Assembly (NCBI RefSeq): GCF_017876775.1
Contig: NZ_JAGIOP010000002.1
Span: forward strand, 868,001-932,000
Length of the DNA: 64,000 nucleotides
DNA from: Mycolicibacterium lutetiense
Lineage (GTDB): Bacteria > Actinomycetota > Actinomycetes > Mycobacteriales > Mycobacteriaceae
Direction of reading: 5' to 3'
How positions within the stretch are numbered: position 1 is the stretch's first letter; each line of letters opens with the position of its first letter. This document shows, piece after piece, positions 44,323 through 52,396 of this stretch. Both the position numbers and the translations under genes were made by a program. The notes under the pieces were generated by a model that was given only the letters and a program-made list of their open reading frames with translations, did not search any database and had not been told where the DNA came from.

Positions 44323-46737
44323 CTACTTACCGAACCCGGCGTTGCGCAGCGCGTCGGCCATCGAACCCGACGGCTGACTGGATTCCCGGCGACCAGAGCT
44401 GTTGCCGCGCTTCTGGTTCTGATTCTGGTTCTGGTTTTGGTTCCGCCGGTCGCCGCCACGACCCTGATTGCCGCCACCGTCACGACGATTCGGCCCACCC
44501 TGACCGCCACGGTCGTTGCGATCGGGCCGCTTGCCCTCCTGCGGGGTGTCGTTGAGCCGCAGCGTCAATCCGATCCGCTGCCGTTCGACGTCGACTTCGA
44601 CGACCTTGACCTTGACCACCTGTCCCGACTTGACCACCTCGTGCGGGTCGGAGATGAACCGGTCGGCCATCGCCGAGACGTGCACGAGCCCGTCCTGATG
44701 CACACCGACATCGACGAAGGCGCCGAAGGCCGCCACGTTGGTCACCACACCCTCGAGCACCATGCCGGGCTTGAGGTCGGCGACCTTCTCGACACCGGCG
44801 GCGAAGGTGGCGGTGGAGAACGCCGGTCGCGGGTCACGCCCGGGCTTCTCCAGCTCGGCCAGGATGTCGGTCACCGTGGGCAGACCGAAGCGTTCATCGG
44901 CGAAATCAGCGGGCTTCAGCCCCCGCAGGGTGCGCTCGTCACCGATCAACTCGGCCAGCGTCACGCCTGAGCGGTCCAGGATGCGCCGCACCACCGGGTA
45001 CGACTCGGGGTGCACCCCGGAAGCATCCAGCGGATCCTCACCGTCGCGGATCCGCAGGAAGCCCGCGCACTGTTCGAAGGCCTTGGGACCCAGGCGCGGA
45101 ACGTCCAGCAGCGCCTTGCGGCTATGGAAGGCCCCGGCGCTCTCCCGGTGCGCCACGATCGCCTCGGCCAGCGACTCGGTCACTCCCGACACCCGGGCCA
45201 GCAGCGGCACCGAAGCGGTGTTGAGATCCACCCCCACCGCGTTCACCGCATCTTCGACAACGGCATTGAGACTGCGCGCCAACGAGCCCGGCGTCACGTC
45301 GTGCTGGTACTGCCCCACCCCGATCGACTTGGGATCGATCTTCACCAGCTCGGCCAGCGGATCCTGCAGACGACGGGCGATCGAGACCGCACCGCGCAGC
45401 GTCACGTCGAGGTTCGGCATCTCTCGCGCCGCGTACTCGGAGGCCGAGTACACCGATGCGCCGGCCTCACTCACCATGGCCTTGGCCGGCGCAGTGGCTC
45501 CGGCCGACCGGATATCGGCGATCAGCTCGGCGGCCAACGCATCGGTCTCCCGCGACGCGGTCCCGTTGCCGACCGCGATCAGCTCAACGTCGTGCCGGGC
45601 GCACAGCGCCGCCAGGATGGCCTTGGCCTGGCCCCACTGCTTCTGCGGCTGGTGCGGGAAGATCGCGCAGGTGTCGACGACCTTGCCGGTGGCGTCGACG
45701 ACGGCAACCTTGACCCCGGTGCGGAAACCCGGGTCCAGCCCCAGCGTGGCGCGGGTACCGGCCGGGGCGGCCAACAGCAGGTCCTTGAGGTTGCGGGCGA
45801 ATACCGCCACCGCCTCCTCCTCGGCCCGCTGACGCAACCGGATGCGCGCGTCGACGGAGGCCGAGATCATCAGTTTGGCGCGCCAGGCCAACCGCACGGT
45901 GGTGGTCAACCACGGGGTCGCCGGGGCCTTGGAGCCCATGTCGATGCCGAGCGATTGGGCGATCATCGCCTGATACAGCTCGTCCTCGCCGCCGTCGAAG
46001 GTCAGTGACAGCGCCTGTTCCTTCTCGCCGCGCAGCACGGCGAGAACCCGGTGCGACGGCATGTTCTCCAGCGGTTCGGAGAACTCGAAGTAGTCCCGGA
46101 ACTTCTGCGCAGCCTGACTTTTCGCGGCCTCCTCGGACCACGGGCCGGTGCGCAACGCGCCGTCGGCCCAGAACTTCTCCCGGGTCGCACCGACCAACTC
46201 GGCATCCTCGGCGGCACGCTCGATGATGATGTGCCGGGCGCCGTCGAGTGCAGCGGCCGCGTCGGCGACGTCGTCGTTGAGGAACTCGCCGGCCGCCTCG
46301 TCGGGCACCAGCGTCGGATCGGTCAGCAGCCGGTCGGCCAACGGCTCCAGGCCGGCTTCCCTGGCGATCTGGGCCTTGGTGCGCCGCTTGGTCTTGTACG
46401 GCAGGTAGATGTCCTCGACCCGGGCCTTGGTCTCGGCAGCCATCAAGGCCGCCCGCAGCTCGTCGGTGAGCTTGCCCTGCTCCTGGATCGAGGCCAGCAC
46501 AGCCTCACGACGCTGGTCGAGCTCACGCAGGTAACCCAGGCGCTCCTCCAGGGTGCGCAGCTGGCCGTCGTCGAGGCTGCCGGTGACCTCCTTGCGGTAC
46601 CGGGCGATGAACGGGACCGTCGCGCCCTCGTCCAACAGGGCCACCGTGGCCACGACCTGCCCCTCACGCACGGCGAGTTCCTCGGCCAGACGGGCAGTTA
46701 CGGATTTGATGGTTCCGACGGTCACGCTCTGAGTCAC
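44323..46737 (-). CDS. tex: Tex-family S1 RNA-binding protein
   Basis: Tex is a transcription-associated RNA-binding protein related to eukaryotic Spt6. The 804-residue product has an N-terminal helical domain (Pro-Phe-Ile-Ala-Arg-Tyr-Arg-Lys-Glu), a YqgF-like nuclease fold (Leu-Gly-Leu-Asp-Pro-Gly-Phe-Arg-Thr-Gly) and helix-hairpin-helix motifs. A C-terminal S1 domain (Val-Ala-Ala-Phe-Gly-Ala-Phe-Val-Asp-Val-Gly) and then a Gly/Arg/Asn/Gln-rich tail complete the protein. GTG 46737 is preferred; the open frame extends into the tRNA-Val gene but is not coding there. Confidence 0.95.
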   Translation of the reverse strand: MTQSVTVGTIKSVTARLAEELAVREGQVVATVALLDEGATVPFIARYRKEVTGSLDDGQLRTLEERLGYLRELDQRREAVLASIQEQGKLTDELRAALMAAETKARVEDIYLPYKTKRRTKAQIAREAGLEPLADRLLTDPTLVPDEAAGEFLNDDVADAAAALDGARHIIIERAAEDAELVGATREKFWADGALRTGPWSEEAAKSQAAQKFRDYFEFSEPLENMPSHRVLAVLRGEKEQALSLTFDGGEDELYQAMIAQSLGIDMGSKAPATPWLTTTVRLAWRAKLMISASVDARIRLRQRAEEEAVAVFARNLKDLLLAAPAGTRATLGLDPGFRTGVKVAVVDATGKVVDTCAIFPHQPQKQWGQAKAILAALCARHDVELIAVGNGTASRETDALAAELIADIRSAGATAPAKAMVSEAGASVYSASEYAAREMPNLDVTLRGAVSIARRLQDPLAELVKIDPKSIGVGQYQHDVTPGSLARSLNAVVEDAVNAVGVDLNTASVPLLARVSGVTESLAEAIVAHRESAGAFHSRKALLDVPRLGPKAFEQCAGFLRIRDGEDPLDASGVHPESYPVVRRILDRSGVTLAELIGDERTLRGLKPADFADERFGLPTVTDILAELEKPGRDPRPAFSTATFAAGVEKVADLKPGMVLEGVVTNVAAFGAFVDVGVHQDGLVHVSAMADRFISDPHEVVKSGQVVKVKVVEVDVERQRIGLTLRLNDTPQEGKRPDRNDRGGQGGPNRRDGGGNQGRGGDRRNQNQNQNQNQKRGNSSGRRESSQPSGSMADALRNAGFGK
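44411..44444 (-). repeat. Asn-Gln hexanucleotide repeat in the tex tail
   Basis: Five to six imperfect copies of the six-base unit AACCAG (on the coding strand) encode alternating Asn-Gln. Such repeats can change length by slippage without frame loss. Confidence 0.7.
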
Positions 46738-46819
46738 GTCGGAGGACCCTACCGAATCGAACCGACAACACCGGGTCACGGTGAGCTGTGTGTCCCGCCA
46801 CGAAAAGTGTTCGGCCACG

Positions 46820-46851
46820 AAAAAACAGCCCCGGATATCTCCGAGGCTGTT
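46820..46851 (-). terminator. Rho-independent terminator after tRNA-Val
   Basis: On the minus strand the stem AACAGCC-T-CGG pairs with CCG-G-GGCTGTT around a short loop and is followed by six T residues (46825-46820). It begins nine bases after the tRNA's CCA and ends the tRNA transcript before tex. Confidence 0.85.
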
Positions 46852-46859
46852 TGTGACGA

Positions 46860-46934
46860 TGGTGGTCCCGGCTGGTATCGAACCAGCGACCTTCCGCGTG
46901 TGAGGCGGACGCTCTCCCACTGAGCTACGAGACC
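46860..46934 (-). tRNA. tRNA-Val(CAC)
   Basis: The cloverleaf is complete: acceptor GGTCTCG/CGGGACC (one G-U pair), anticodon stem TCCGC/GCGGA with loop CTCACAC giving anticodon CAC, and T-arm with GGTTCGATACC. CCA is encoded (46862-46860). It reads GUG codons, frequent in this GC-rich genome. Confidence 0.95.
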
Positions 46935-47052
46935 GTGGGAACGACGTCGAACACTAGCACGCGTCCGCGGTCAGGCCCGAATCGGCGCCCGTCGATCCAA
47001 CTTGTTTGATTTGCCAAATATGCACCCCGATGCGGGCGTATGGTCACCCGTC

Positions 47053-47556
47053 ATGGTTCACCTGCGGGTCCGCTGGCCAGCCGTCAGTGGCACTGTTTTT
47101 GCTGCTAGTGCACTGTTTTCCGGTTGCCACAGCACCCCGGCCCCCGTGACAGAATCAGCTCCGGCCGTAACTCCGAACTTCCGCAGCGTCTCCGAGGTGG
47201 TGAACCGGCAGGTCACGGGCCCGACCAGCTTCAGCGCACCGTCGGGCAACGTGCGGTGCTACCTCGATGCCACTACCGCGCGCTGCGACATCGCCGAACG
47301 TAACTGGGCCCCACCACTGCGACCGGCCAGTTGCGCGTTCGACTACGGCCACGGGATCACCCTCAACTCGGGACGTCCCGCGCAGTTCGTCTGCGCCGGC
47401 GGCACCACACCGAGTGCGGGTGTCCAACTGGGAGACCGCGACTCGGTTACCGCCGGGACGCTGCGCTGCGAGAGCGTTGCGACGGGGATCACATGTCGCG
47501 ACACGAAGACCCGGCACGGATTCACTCTGTCGCGAGCTGCCTATCACCTGTTCTGA
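47053..47556 (+). CDS. Putative lipoprotein, DUF6636-like
   Basis: The 167-residue product begins with a signal peptide ending in Leu-Phe-Ser-Gly-Cys, an acceptable lipobox, then a Pro/Thr/Ser-rich linker. The mature part has paired cysteines (Val-Arg-Cys-Tyr, Ala-Arg-Cys-Asp, Ala-Ser-Cys-Ala, Phe-Val-Cys-Ala, Leu-Arg-Cys-Glu, Ile-Thr-Cys-Arg), suggesting three disulfides. The pattern resembles secreted DUF6636 proteins; function unknown. ATG 47053 is chosen over 47002 because it gives a proper signal peptide. Confidence 0.75.
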   Translation: MVHLRVRWPAVSGTVFAASALFSGCHSTPAPVTESAPAVTPNFRSVSEVVNRQVTGPTSFSAPSGNVRCYLDATTARCDIAERNWAPPLRPASCAFDYGHGITLNSGRPAQFVCAGGTTPSAGVQLGDRDSVTAGTLRCESVATGITCRDTKTRHGFTLSRAAYHLF

Positions 47557-47595
47557 AAGACCGTTTTCAGCCGCACGTTGCCCTCTCGTCATGGG

Positions 47596-47739
47596 GATTT
47601 GTGTCTGCAAGCATCGGTGGACTAATGTTCTGCATCGCGACGGGCGACGATCTCGCTCGTGGCGCGCGGATGTAGCGCAGTTGGTAGCGCATCACCTTGC
47701 CAAGGTGAGGGTCGCGGGTTCGAATCCCGTCATCCGCTC
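47596..47739 (+). repeat. Left copy of a 144-bp direct repeat with tRNA-Gly
   Basis: This stretch matches 52397-52540 without gaps. Bases 47626-47739 (114 bp, including the whole tRNA-Gly and about 40 bp before it) are identical, and the first 30 bases differ at a few positions. The two copies are 4801 bp apart. Confidence 0.9.
47666..47738 (+). tRNA. tRNA-Gly(GCC), first copy
   Basis: Acceptor GCGGATG/CATCCGC, anticodon stem TCACC/GGTGA with loop TTGCCAA giving GCC, and T-arm GGGTTCGAATCCC. No CCA is encoded. It is the first of three tRNA genes (Gly-Cys-Val), the same array as glyV-cysU-valU in M. tuberculosis. Confidence 0.96.
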
Positions 47740-47768
47740 GAAGGTGCGATTGTGGCATCAACCCCAGC

Positions 47769-47842
47769 GGTGGAGTGGCCGAGTGGTGAGGCAACGGCCT
47801 GCAAAGCCGTGCACACGGGTTCGATTCCCGTCTCCACCTCCA
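47769..47842 (+). tRNA. tRNA-Cys(GCA)
   Basis: Acceptor GGTGGAG/CTCCACC, anticodon loop CTGCAAA with GCA, T-arm GGGTTCGATTCCC. CCA is encoded at 47840-47842. It lies 30 bases after tRNA-Gly. Confidence 0.95.
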
Positions 47843-47859
47843 AGGAATAATTTCGACCC

Positions 47860-47934
47860 GCGCGATTAGCTCAGCGGGAGAGCGCTTCCCTGACACGGAA
47901 GAGGTCGCTGGTTCAATCCCAGTATCGCGCACCA
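47860..47934 (+). tRNA. tRNA-Val(GAC)
   Basis: Acceptor GCGCGAT/ATCGCGC, anticodon stem CTTCC/GGAAG with loop CTGACAC giving GAC, T-arm TGGTTCAATCCCA. CCA is encoded at 47932-47934. It is the last tRNA of the array. Confidence 0.95.
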
Positions 47935-47950
47935 TAGTTTTGCGAGGTGA

Positions 47951-47970
47951 GGCCCGGTTTTTACCGGGCC
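47951..47970 (+). terminator. Hairpin after the tRNA array
   Basis: A perfect 8-bp stem GGCCCGGT/ACCGGGCC with loop TTTT lies 16 bases after tRNA-Val. It lacks a downstream T-run. From here to 48173 no other element is apparent. Confidence 0.7.
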
Positions 47971-48173
47971 TTCGCCGTATCCGCGCAATAGGGCTCGCGG
48001 GTGGTCACCGAGGAGGCGCACCAGCCGAATGACGCGGGCTTCCGCCCCCCACACAACTTGCCAAGCTGGGCAAGTAATCCACTTTTTGATTCGCCGGGAA
48101 TCTGCGGGAAGGGTGGTACCCGTAACCGGGTAGCCTGAACATGTAGCTAACACTGCTTGCTGAGGGGGAAGCA

Positions 48174-48482
48174 ATGTCGCAGTCGCTGAAAGTTGATCCG
48201 ACGCACCTGTTCATGTCCGCTGATCACCTCGATATGCACGAGGCCGACCACACCGAGGCACAGCAATCGGCAAACGCCGATATCGCAGCCGCCGGCTCGG
48301 GATGAGTCGGATCATCGGGTGACGCGCTCAAGGGCAAACTGAGCCACCTTCAAACCGTCGCAGACCACATCAGCGCCGAGCTGACCCACCACCGTGACGC
48401 GTTCCGTCACATCGGCAACAAGTACGAGACCATCGACCAGGACGCAGCGGTCGACTTGCTCCGCATCCGCCAGAACCTCTGA
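48174..48482 (+). pseudogene. WXG100-type protein with the motif Trp codon changed to TGA
   Basis: From ATG 48174 (preceded by GAGGGGGAA) the frame reads 43 residues, then TGA at 48303-48305. It continues in the same frame for 58 more codons to a second TGA (48480-48482), giving 102 positions in total, the WXG100 length. The TGA stands at the exact place of Trp in Gly-Ser-Gly-[Trp]-Val-Gly-Ser-Ser, the W-X-G turn. The second part is an intact amphipathic helix with His-rich faces. A single G-to-A change would make TGA from TGG. The final stop overlaps the next gene's ATG (TGATG). Confidence 0.8.
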
Positions 48483-49867
48483 TGCCCCTGACGCTCGCCG
48501 ACGTCGAACGGTGGAATGCAGGACAGGTCCGGGAAGTATCGACTGCGCTAGACGCCAGCTCCAGTTCGATGGACGGGGTCAAGGACGGTCTCCGAGATCT
48601 CCCGATCCTCGGCACCTGGAGCGGCCAGGCCGCGGACGCTGCAAACGACAGCCTGGATAAGCTCGGCGCCTATCTGTCGAGCCACGTCGCTGCCCGCCAG
48701 GAGGCATCGAAGGTGATCTCCAAGGCTGCCGATGAGATCGACGGTCTCAAATCGTTTCTGCAGAACGTGCAGGAAATGGCGCGCGGCAAGTTCGGCATCA
48801 ACCTCGAAACCGGCACCGTTACGCCGCTGACCGATGACGTCAACCAGAACGACCTCGACTACATCACCACCACGCTCAAGCAGCTTCTGGCGTCTGCCGA
48901 AATGATCGACCGCGAACTGGCGCACGGCCTCAACCTGCTCGACGGCACGGATGAACCGGGCAATCCGCCCACCATCCCGATCAACCAGAACGACGAGCGG
49001 TCGCGCAATCAGATCGAAGCGTTCAAGAGGGTCTACGGTCGTGAGCCGGTCACTGCAAACGATTGGCGGATGGCTGCTGGACTGGACCCCCACAGCTACA
49101 ACCCGAAGAACCATGGAAAACCTGCCAGGATCGTCGCGGGCAGGTTCACTCCGCAGCCAGGCAAAGGCGTGGTCCGTTCCAATTGGTTCATCCCCTCGGC
49201 CGAGGTGCAGAATCTGCCAAAGGACGTGCAGGACCTAATCGACTTGCGGCTGCTTCCGAAGAACTTCGGGGACAATCGCGGCCCTAGTGCCACCATCGAT
49301 CCCGAACACTCTCGTGTATCACTGTTCGTGGACTACGAGAACGGTGTTGTCGCCATCCGGCAGAACCCCACCACCACTGTCGACGGGGCACGCGGCGGCG
49401 CCGACACCGCACCACCACAGATCCACGTCGTCGAAGCTCCTGACGGACGAATGACGATCGACTACAACACCTGGGATGCCTACGAGTTTTCCGGAGCCGT
49501 CGCGCTAGATATGACAGTCCACGGCCGGATCACGCTGGACCCGCTAGACAATGGCAAAGTCAACCTCGGCGGTAACACAACGATCTACCCCAGCATGGAG
49601 ACGTACCAATATCGCGAAGGGATACCACCGGAGGTGCTGCAATGGACTCCCGCGAACTCGGGCAGTGACCTCGGCCCGGCAACCAGCCTGATACGCGAGC
49701 ACTGGATCGGCGACGCCTCACTCCCACCCGTGCGGCCCGGCATCCCGGACTGGCGGTGGCAGCTAGAGAACGCGATTCCGTTCGCGCCGGACCCGTTCAC
49801 CCAGCACACCACGAAGCTCACTGATCCCTCAGAAGGCCTGATTCCCAAAGTAAGTGAGGGACGATGA
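48482..49867 (+). CDS. Large protein with N-terminal WXG-like domain, putative type VII substrate
   Basis: The 461-residue product begins Met-Pro-Leu-Thr-Leu-Ala-Asp-Val-Glu-Arg-Trp. It has a helical hairpin with Gly-Thr-Trp-Ser-Gly-Gln-Ala near residue 45 (the W-X-G turn), and helices to about residue 170. After a Pro-rich joint the C-terminal 270 residues form a separate, beta-rich domain (Gly-Asp-Asn-Arg-Gly, Arg-Val-Ser-Leu-Phe-Val-Asp-Tyr-Glu-Asn-Gly, Arg-Gln-Asn-Pro) of unknown function. This layout is that of ESX-exported effectors with variable tails. It is coupled to the WXG100 gene before and to a small membrane protein after it. Confidence 0.82.
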   Translation: MPLTLADVERWNAGQVREVSTALDASSSSMDGVKDGLRDLPILGTWSGQAADAANDSLDKLGAYLSSHVAARQEASKVISKAADEIDGLKSFLQNVQEMARGKFGINLETGTVTPLTDDVNQNDLDYITTTLKQLLASAEMIDRELAHGLNLLDGTDEPGNPPTIPINQNDERSRNQIEAFKRVYGREPVTANDWRMAAGLDPHSYNPKNHGKPARIVAGRFTPQPGKGVVRSNWFIPSAEVQNLPKDVQDLIDLRLLPKNFGDNRGPSATIDPEHSRVSLFVDYENGVVAIRQNPTTTVDGARGGADTAPPQIHVVEAPDGRMTIDYNTWDAYEFSGAVALDMTVHGRITLDPLDNGKVNLGGNTTIYPSMETYQYREGIPPEVLQWTPANSGSDLGPATSLIREHWIGDASLPPVRPGIPDWRWQLENAIPFAPDPFTQHTTKLTDPSEGLIPKVSEGR

Positions 49868-50196
49868 TCACATTCTCCAAGCCGACCAAGCGGCGGGTCT
49901 TTCGGTCGCTGGCCGCCGTGGTGCTAGCGAGTTGCGTACTGACTGGTATCGCGGTCTGCATCGGGTTCATCGTCAACCACGAGGGCGAGCCGGTATCGGG
50001 CGGTGAATATGTGCGCCTGGCACTGCTTAGTCTGACGCTATGGGGACCGATGTACCTCGTCATCGCCTGGCCGCTTAGCGTTCCACTCATCGCCGGCATC
50101 ACAGCCCTGGTCGCCTACACCCACGTGGGCGACGACGAAGCCAAACTGCCTGATGACTCGAAAGTCACCTTGCCAGAAGACAATCCCGAGCAATAA
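49864..50196 (+). CDS. Two-helix membrane protein, candidate immunity protein
   Basis: The 110-residue product has two strong membrane helices (about residues 15-36 and 56-86, the latter possibly two short segments) and an acidic C-terminal tail with Asp-Asp-Glu-Ala-Lys. No family is recognised. The ATG overlaps the stop of the large WXG-domain protein (ATGA), so the two are made together. In polymorphic toxin loci the gene right after the toxin usually encodes immunity; that role is inferred from position only. Confidence 0.72.
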   Translation: MITFSKPTKRRVFRSLAAVVLASCVLTGIAVCIGFIVNHEGEPVSGGEYVRLALLSLTLWGPMYLVIAWPLSVPLIAGITALVAYTHVGDDEAKLPDDSKVTLPEDNPEQ

Positions 50197-50223
50197 CCGT
50201 TCCCCGAGGACTCTTACATCTCG

Positions 50224-50370
50224 TTATTGGTCCTCGAACTGCTCATCGATCCACTTCTCAACGTCGGATCGCCGGGCCATCACCCGCCGCCCGATACGCG
50301 AACTACGGCCCGTACCCGATCTGCCGCCAGTAGCGGACGGTGATGATGGCTGTGCTCAGCGATCCCCCGC
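50224..50370 (-). pseudogene. Decayed excisionase/HTH-like gene fragment
   Basis: On the minus strand one frame gives Val-Arg-Tyr-Trp-Arg-Gln-Ile-Gly-Tyr-Gly-Pro and then a TAG. A second frame, one base off, continues with Arg-Ile-Gly-Arg-Arg-Val-Met-Ala-Arg-Arg-Ser-Asp-Val-Glu-Lys-Trp to a TAA at 50226-50224. Joined, these read as the second half of an AlpA/Xis-like winged-helix domain. The first helix appears deleted, leaving only Leu-Ser-Thr before Val-Arg-Tyr. The frameshift and deletion mark it as a remnant. Confidence 0.6.
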
Positions 50371-50544
50371 GCGATAACGCTGCATGGCCGGCCCCGTCTC
50401 GATCCGCACCCTCAGCATCCGCGTGTACCCCCGCATCCACGGCTTCGCGAGGACCAGCGACCGGTCGGCATATGGGTTGCGGTCGCCGGGCTCGGCGAGT
50501 GAGCCGGAGTAGAGCGCGAAGGTGTATGCCGCCCGCTTCATCAT
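50356..50544 (-). CDS. Small hypothetical protein, phage-like
   Basis: A 62-residue basic product (Met-Met-Lys-Arg-Ala-Ala-Tyr-Thr-Phe-Ala-Leu-Tyr-Ser-Gly onward, ending Met-Gln-Arg-Tyr-Arg-Ala-Gly-Asp-Arg). Its composition differs from shadow frames and it precedes the HTH remnant on the same strand. No ribosome site is obvious and I cannot assign a family. It may be part of the decayed element. Confidence 0.4.
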   Translation of the reverse strand: MMKRAAYTFALYSGSLAEPGDRNPYADRSLVLAKPWMRGYTRMLRVRIETGPAMQRYRAGDR

Positions 50545-50595
50545 CGGCCGATCATGCGGGCACGCGGGCCGGGTCCGGCGGATCCCACACCGAGT

Positions 50596-52284
50596 TCAGC
50601 TCGGCGGAGCGACGGGCGGGATGGGGTTCGGCACGATCGGGCCGATTGACGGTGGTGCAGGAGGCGGCGGGGCAGGCGGCGGCGCGAGCGGCGGAGGGCC
50701 GGGCGGCAACGGCGGCGCGAGCAGCGGAGGGCCGGGCGGCAGCGGATCGGGAACCGCGGCCGGGTCGGCGACCGGGCTCCCCGGTGGGACGCCTTCGAGT
50801 CGGGTGGCGCGCACGGGCACGGTGATCACCGCACCCTGCAGCCCGCACTCGTTGGATTGGATGGTGGTGGTTTGCGCGCCGGCCAACACACCGTCCGGCT
50901 GCGGCGCCAGCGCCAACGCTGTATCCATCGCCTGCGCTTGCATGACGTTCGGCGCCTCACAGGGAAGCGAGCCCCCCGCCGGATCACCTTGCCAAGAATC
51001 GTTGATGAAGCGGAATACCGCTGTCATGCCGCCACCTTCGATGAAGGGGACGGCATGGTTGCTGCTATCCATGCGCGTCGACGTCGCAACACACCCCGAG
51101 GGTTTGCAGGTCGATCGGAATGCCCACCAGTAGCTGGCGATCTGGTTGCCCGCCGCCGGCCAGGGGTTGCCATTGAGGGTGGCGCCGGGGTTGTCGTAGT
51201 CGAGGCGGTAGAGGCCGTCAACGACGGGACCGTCGGGTGACGGGACTGCCGCGTTCGTGGCGCTCGCCGTCGCTGTGCTCGGCACTGGGCTCGTCTGCTC
51301 ACTCGCTGCGGCCTCAGCCGATGGCCGAAGCTGCCACACGCCGACGCTGCCGATGACGGCGACGGCGACGGCGGCCATCGCCGCGACGGGCACCCAGCCC
51401 GGCTTCCCGGGCAACCGAAACCCGGGCGTGGGCACCGGTGCGGCCGGTGTCTGCACCGAAGTCAGTGCGGGCACCGGGGTTTCATCGGCCAGGGCATGCG
51501 CGAAAGCGCCGCAGCTGACGAATCGGTCAGCCGGGTTCTTGGCGAGGGCTTTGGCCAGCGCCGGATCGAGGTCGCCCAACTCGGGCCGGGCGTCGGCCAA
51601 TGCCGGCGGTTTGGAGTTGACGTGGCGACTGACCACGACCGCGGGATTGGGGTGCGCGAACAGTTGCGTCCCGGTCAAGAGGTGGTACGCGGTGCATGCC
51701 AGGGCGTACTGGTCAGCGCGGCCGTCGACGTCCTCCCCCATCAGTTGTTCAGGTGCGGCATATTCGGGTTTGTCCACGGCCGGCGTATCGCGGGCAATAC
51801 CAAGGTCGGCGAGAACCGCGCGCAACTCCGCCTCATCCTCGACGTCGGCGACGATGATGTTGGCCGGCCTGACATCGCGATGCAGCAAACCATGCTTGTG
51901 TGCGTAGTCGAGCGCACCGGCAACCGCGATGACCATGCGGAAAACCTGTTCGCGCGGTAGGCCGTTCGGGTATCGCTGCTCGAGAAGCCCAGCCAGATCC
52001 ACACCGTCGACGAAATCCACCGCCATCCAGAGCTGACCGTCGTGTTCACCGCAACCATGGACCCTGGCGATGTTGGGATGCCACAACGTGGCAGCCGCAT
52101 CGGCTTCGCGGCAAAACCGCTCCCGGTACTCGGGGTCAGCCGAACGATCCTCGGACAGCACCTTGAGCGCGTCGAGTCGGGGTCGCCTGGGATGCTGAGC
52201 GAGGTAGACATCCCCCGCCCAGCCTGAGCTCAGCGGTCGAATAATCCGGAACACGGAGAACGTCTCACCGACGTCGAGCGGCAT
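50596..52284 (-). CDS. Membrane Ser/Thr protein kinase (PknF/PknJ-like)
   Basis: The 562-residue protein has an N-terminal Hanks-type kinase domain (1-260), a membrane helix at about 298-320, an extracytoplasmic domain with four Cys, and a Pro-rich tail of about 50 residues. Key residues: ATP Lys41 (Ala-Leu-Lys-Val-Leu), Glu60, His135-Arg-Asp137 followed by Val-Arg-Pro-Ala-Asn142 (Arg139 where Ser/Thr kinases have Lys), Asp160-Leu-Gly, and Ala-Pro-Glu. The glycine loop is Ser-Ser-Gly-Trp-Ala-Gly, lacking the first Gly. It is probably active but atypical. It lies inside the tRNA-bounded island. Confidence 0.9.
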   Translation of the reverse strand: MPLDVGETFSVFRIIRPLSSGWAGDVYLAQHPRRPRLDALKVLSEDRSADPEYRERFCREADAAATLWHPNIARVHGCGEHDGQLWMAVDFVDGVDLAGLLEQRYPNGLPREQVFRMVIAVAGALDYAHKHGLLHRDVRPANIIVADVEDEAELRAVLADLGIARDTPAVDKPEYAAPEQLMGEDVDGRADQYALACTAYHLLTGTQLFAHPNPAVVVSRHVNSKPPALADARPELGDLDPALAKALAKNPADRFVSCGAFAHALADETPVPALTSVQTPAAPVPTPGFRLPGKPGWVPVAAMAAVAVAVIGSVGVWQLRPSAEAAASEQTSPVPSTATASATNAAVPSPDGPVVDGLYRLDYDNPGATLNGNPWPAAGNQIASYWWAFRSTCKPSGCVATSTRMDSSNHAVPFIEGGGMTAVFRFINDSWQGDPAGGSLPCEAPNVMQAQAMDTALALAPQPDGVLAGAQTTTIQSNECGLQGAVITVPVRATRLEGVPPGSPVADPAAVPDPLPPGPPLLAPPLPPGPPPLAPPPAPPPPAPPSIGPIVPNPIPPVAPPS

Positions 52285-52396
52285 CCAGGAATCCTACGAA
52301 CTGCCCCCTGACGCCTGACGCCGGCATCCCGATCACCGACACCCTTTCCACGTTGCGCATTGTTTACGTTGCCCCGCAATGCAAATCAGAATGACC

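Noticed and set aside
48303..48305. Selenocysteine at the TGA in the WXG100 gene
   Set aside because: The position is Trp in the family, no SECIS-like hairpin was seen after it, and mycobacteria generally lack the need for it here. A G-to-A change is simpler.
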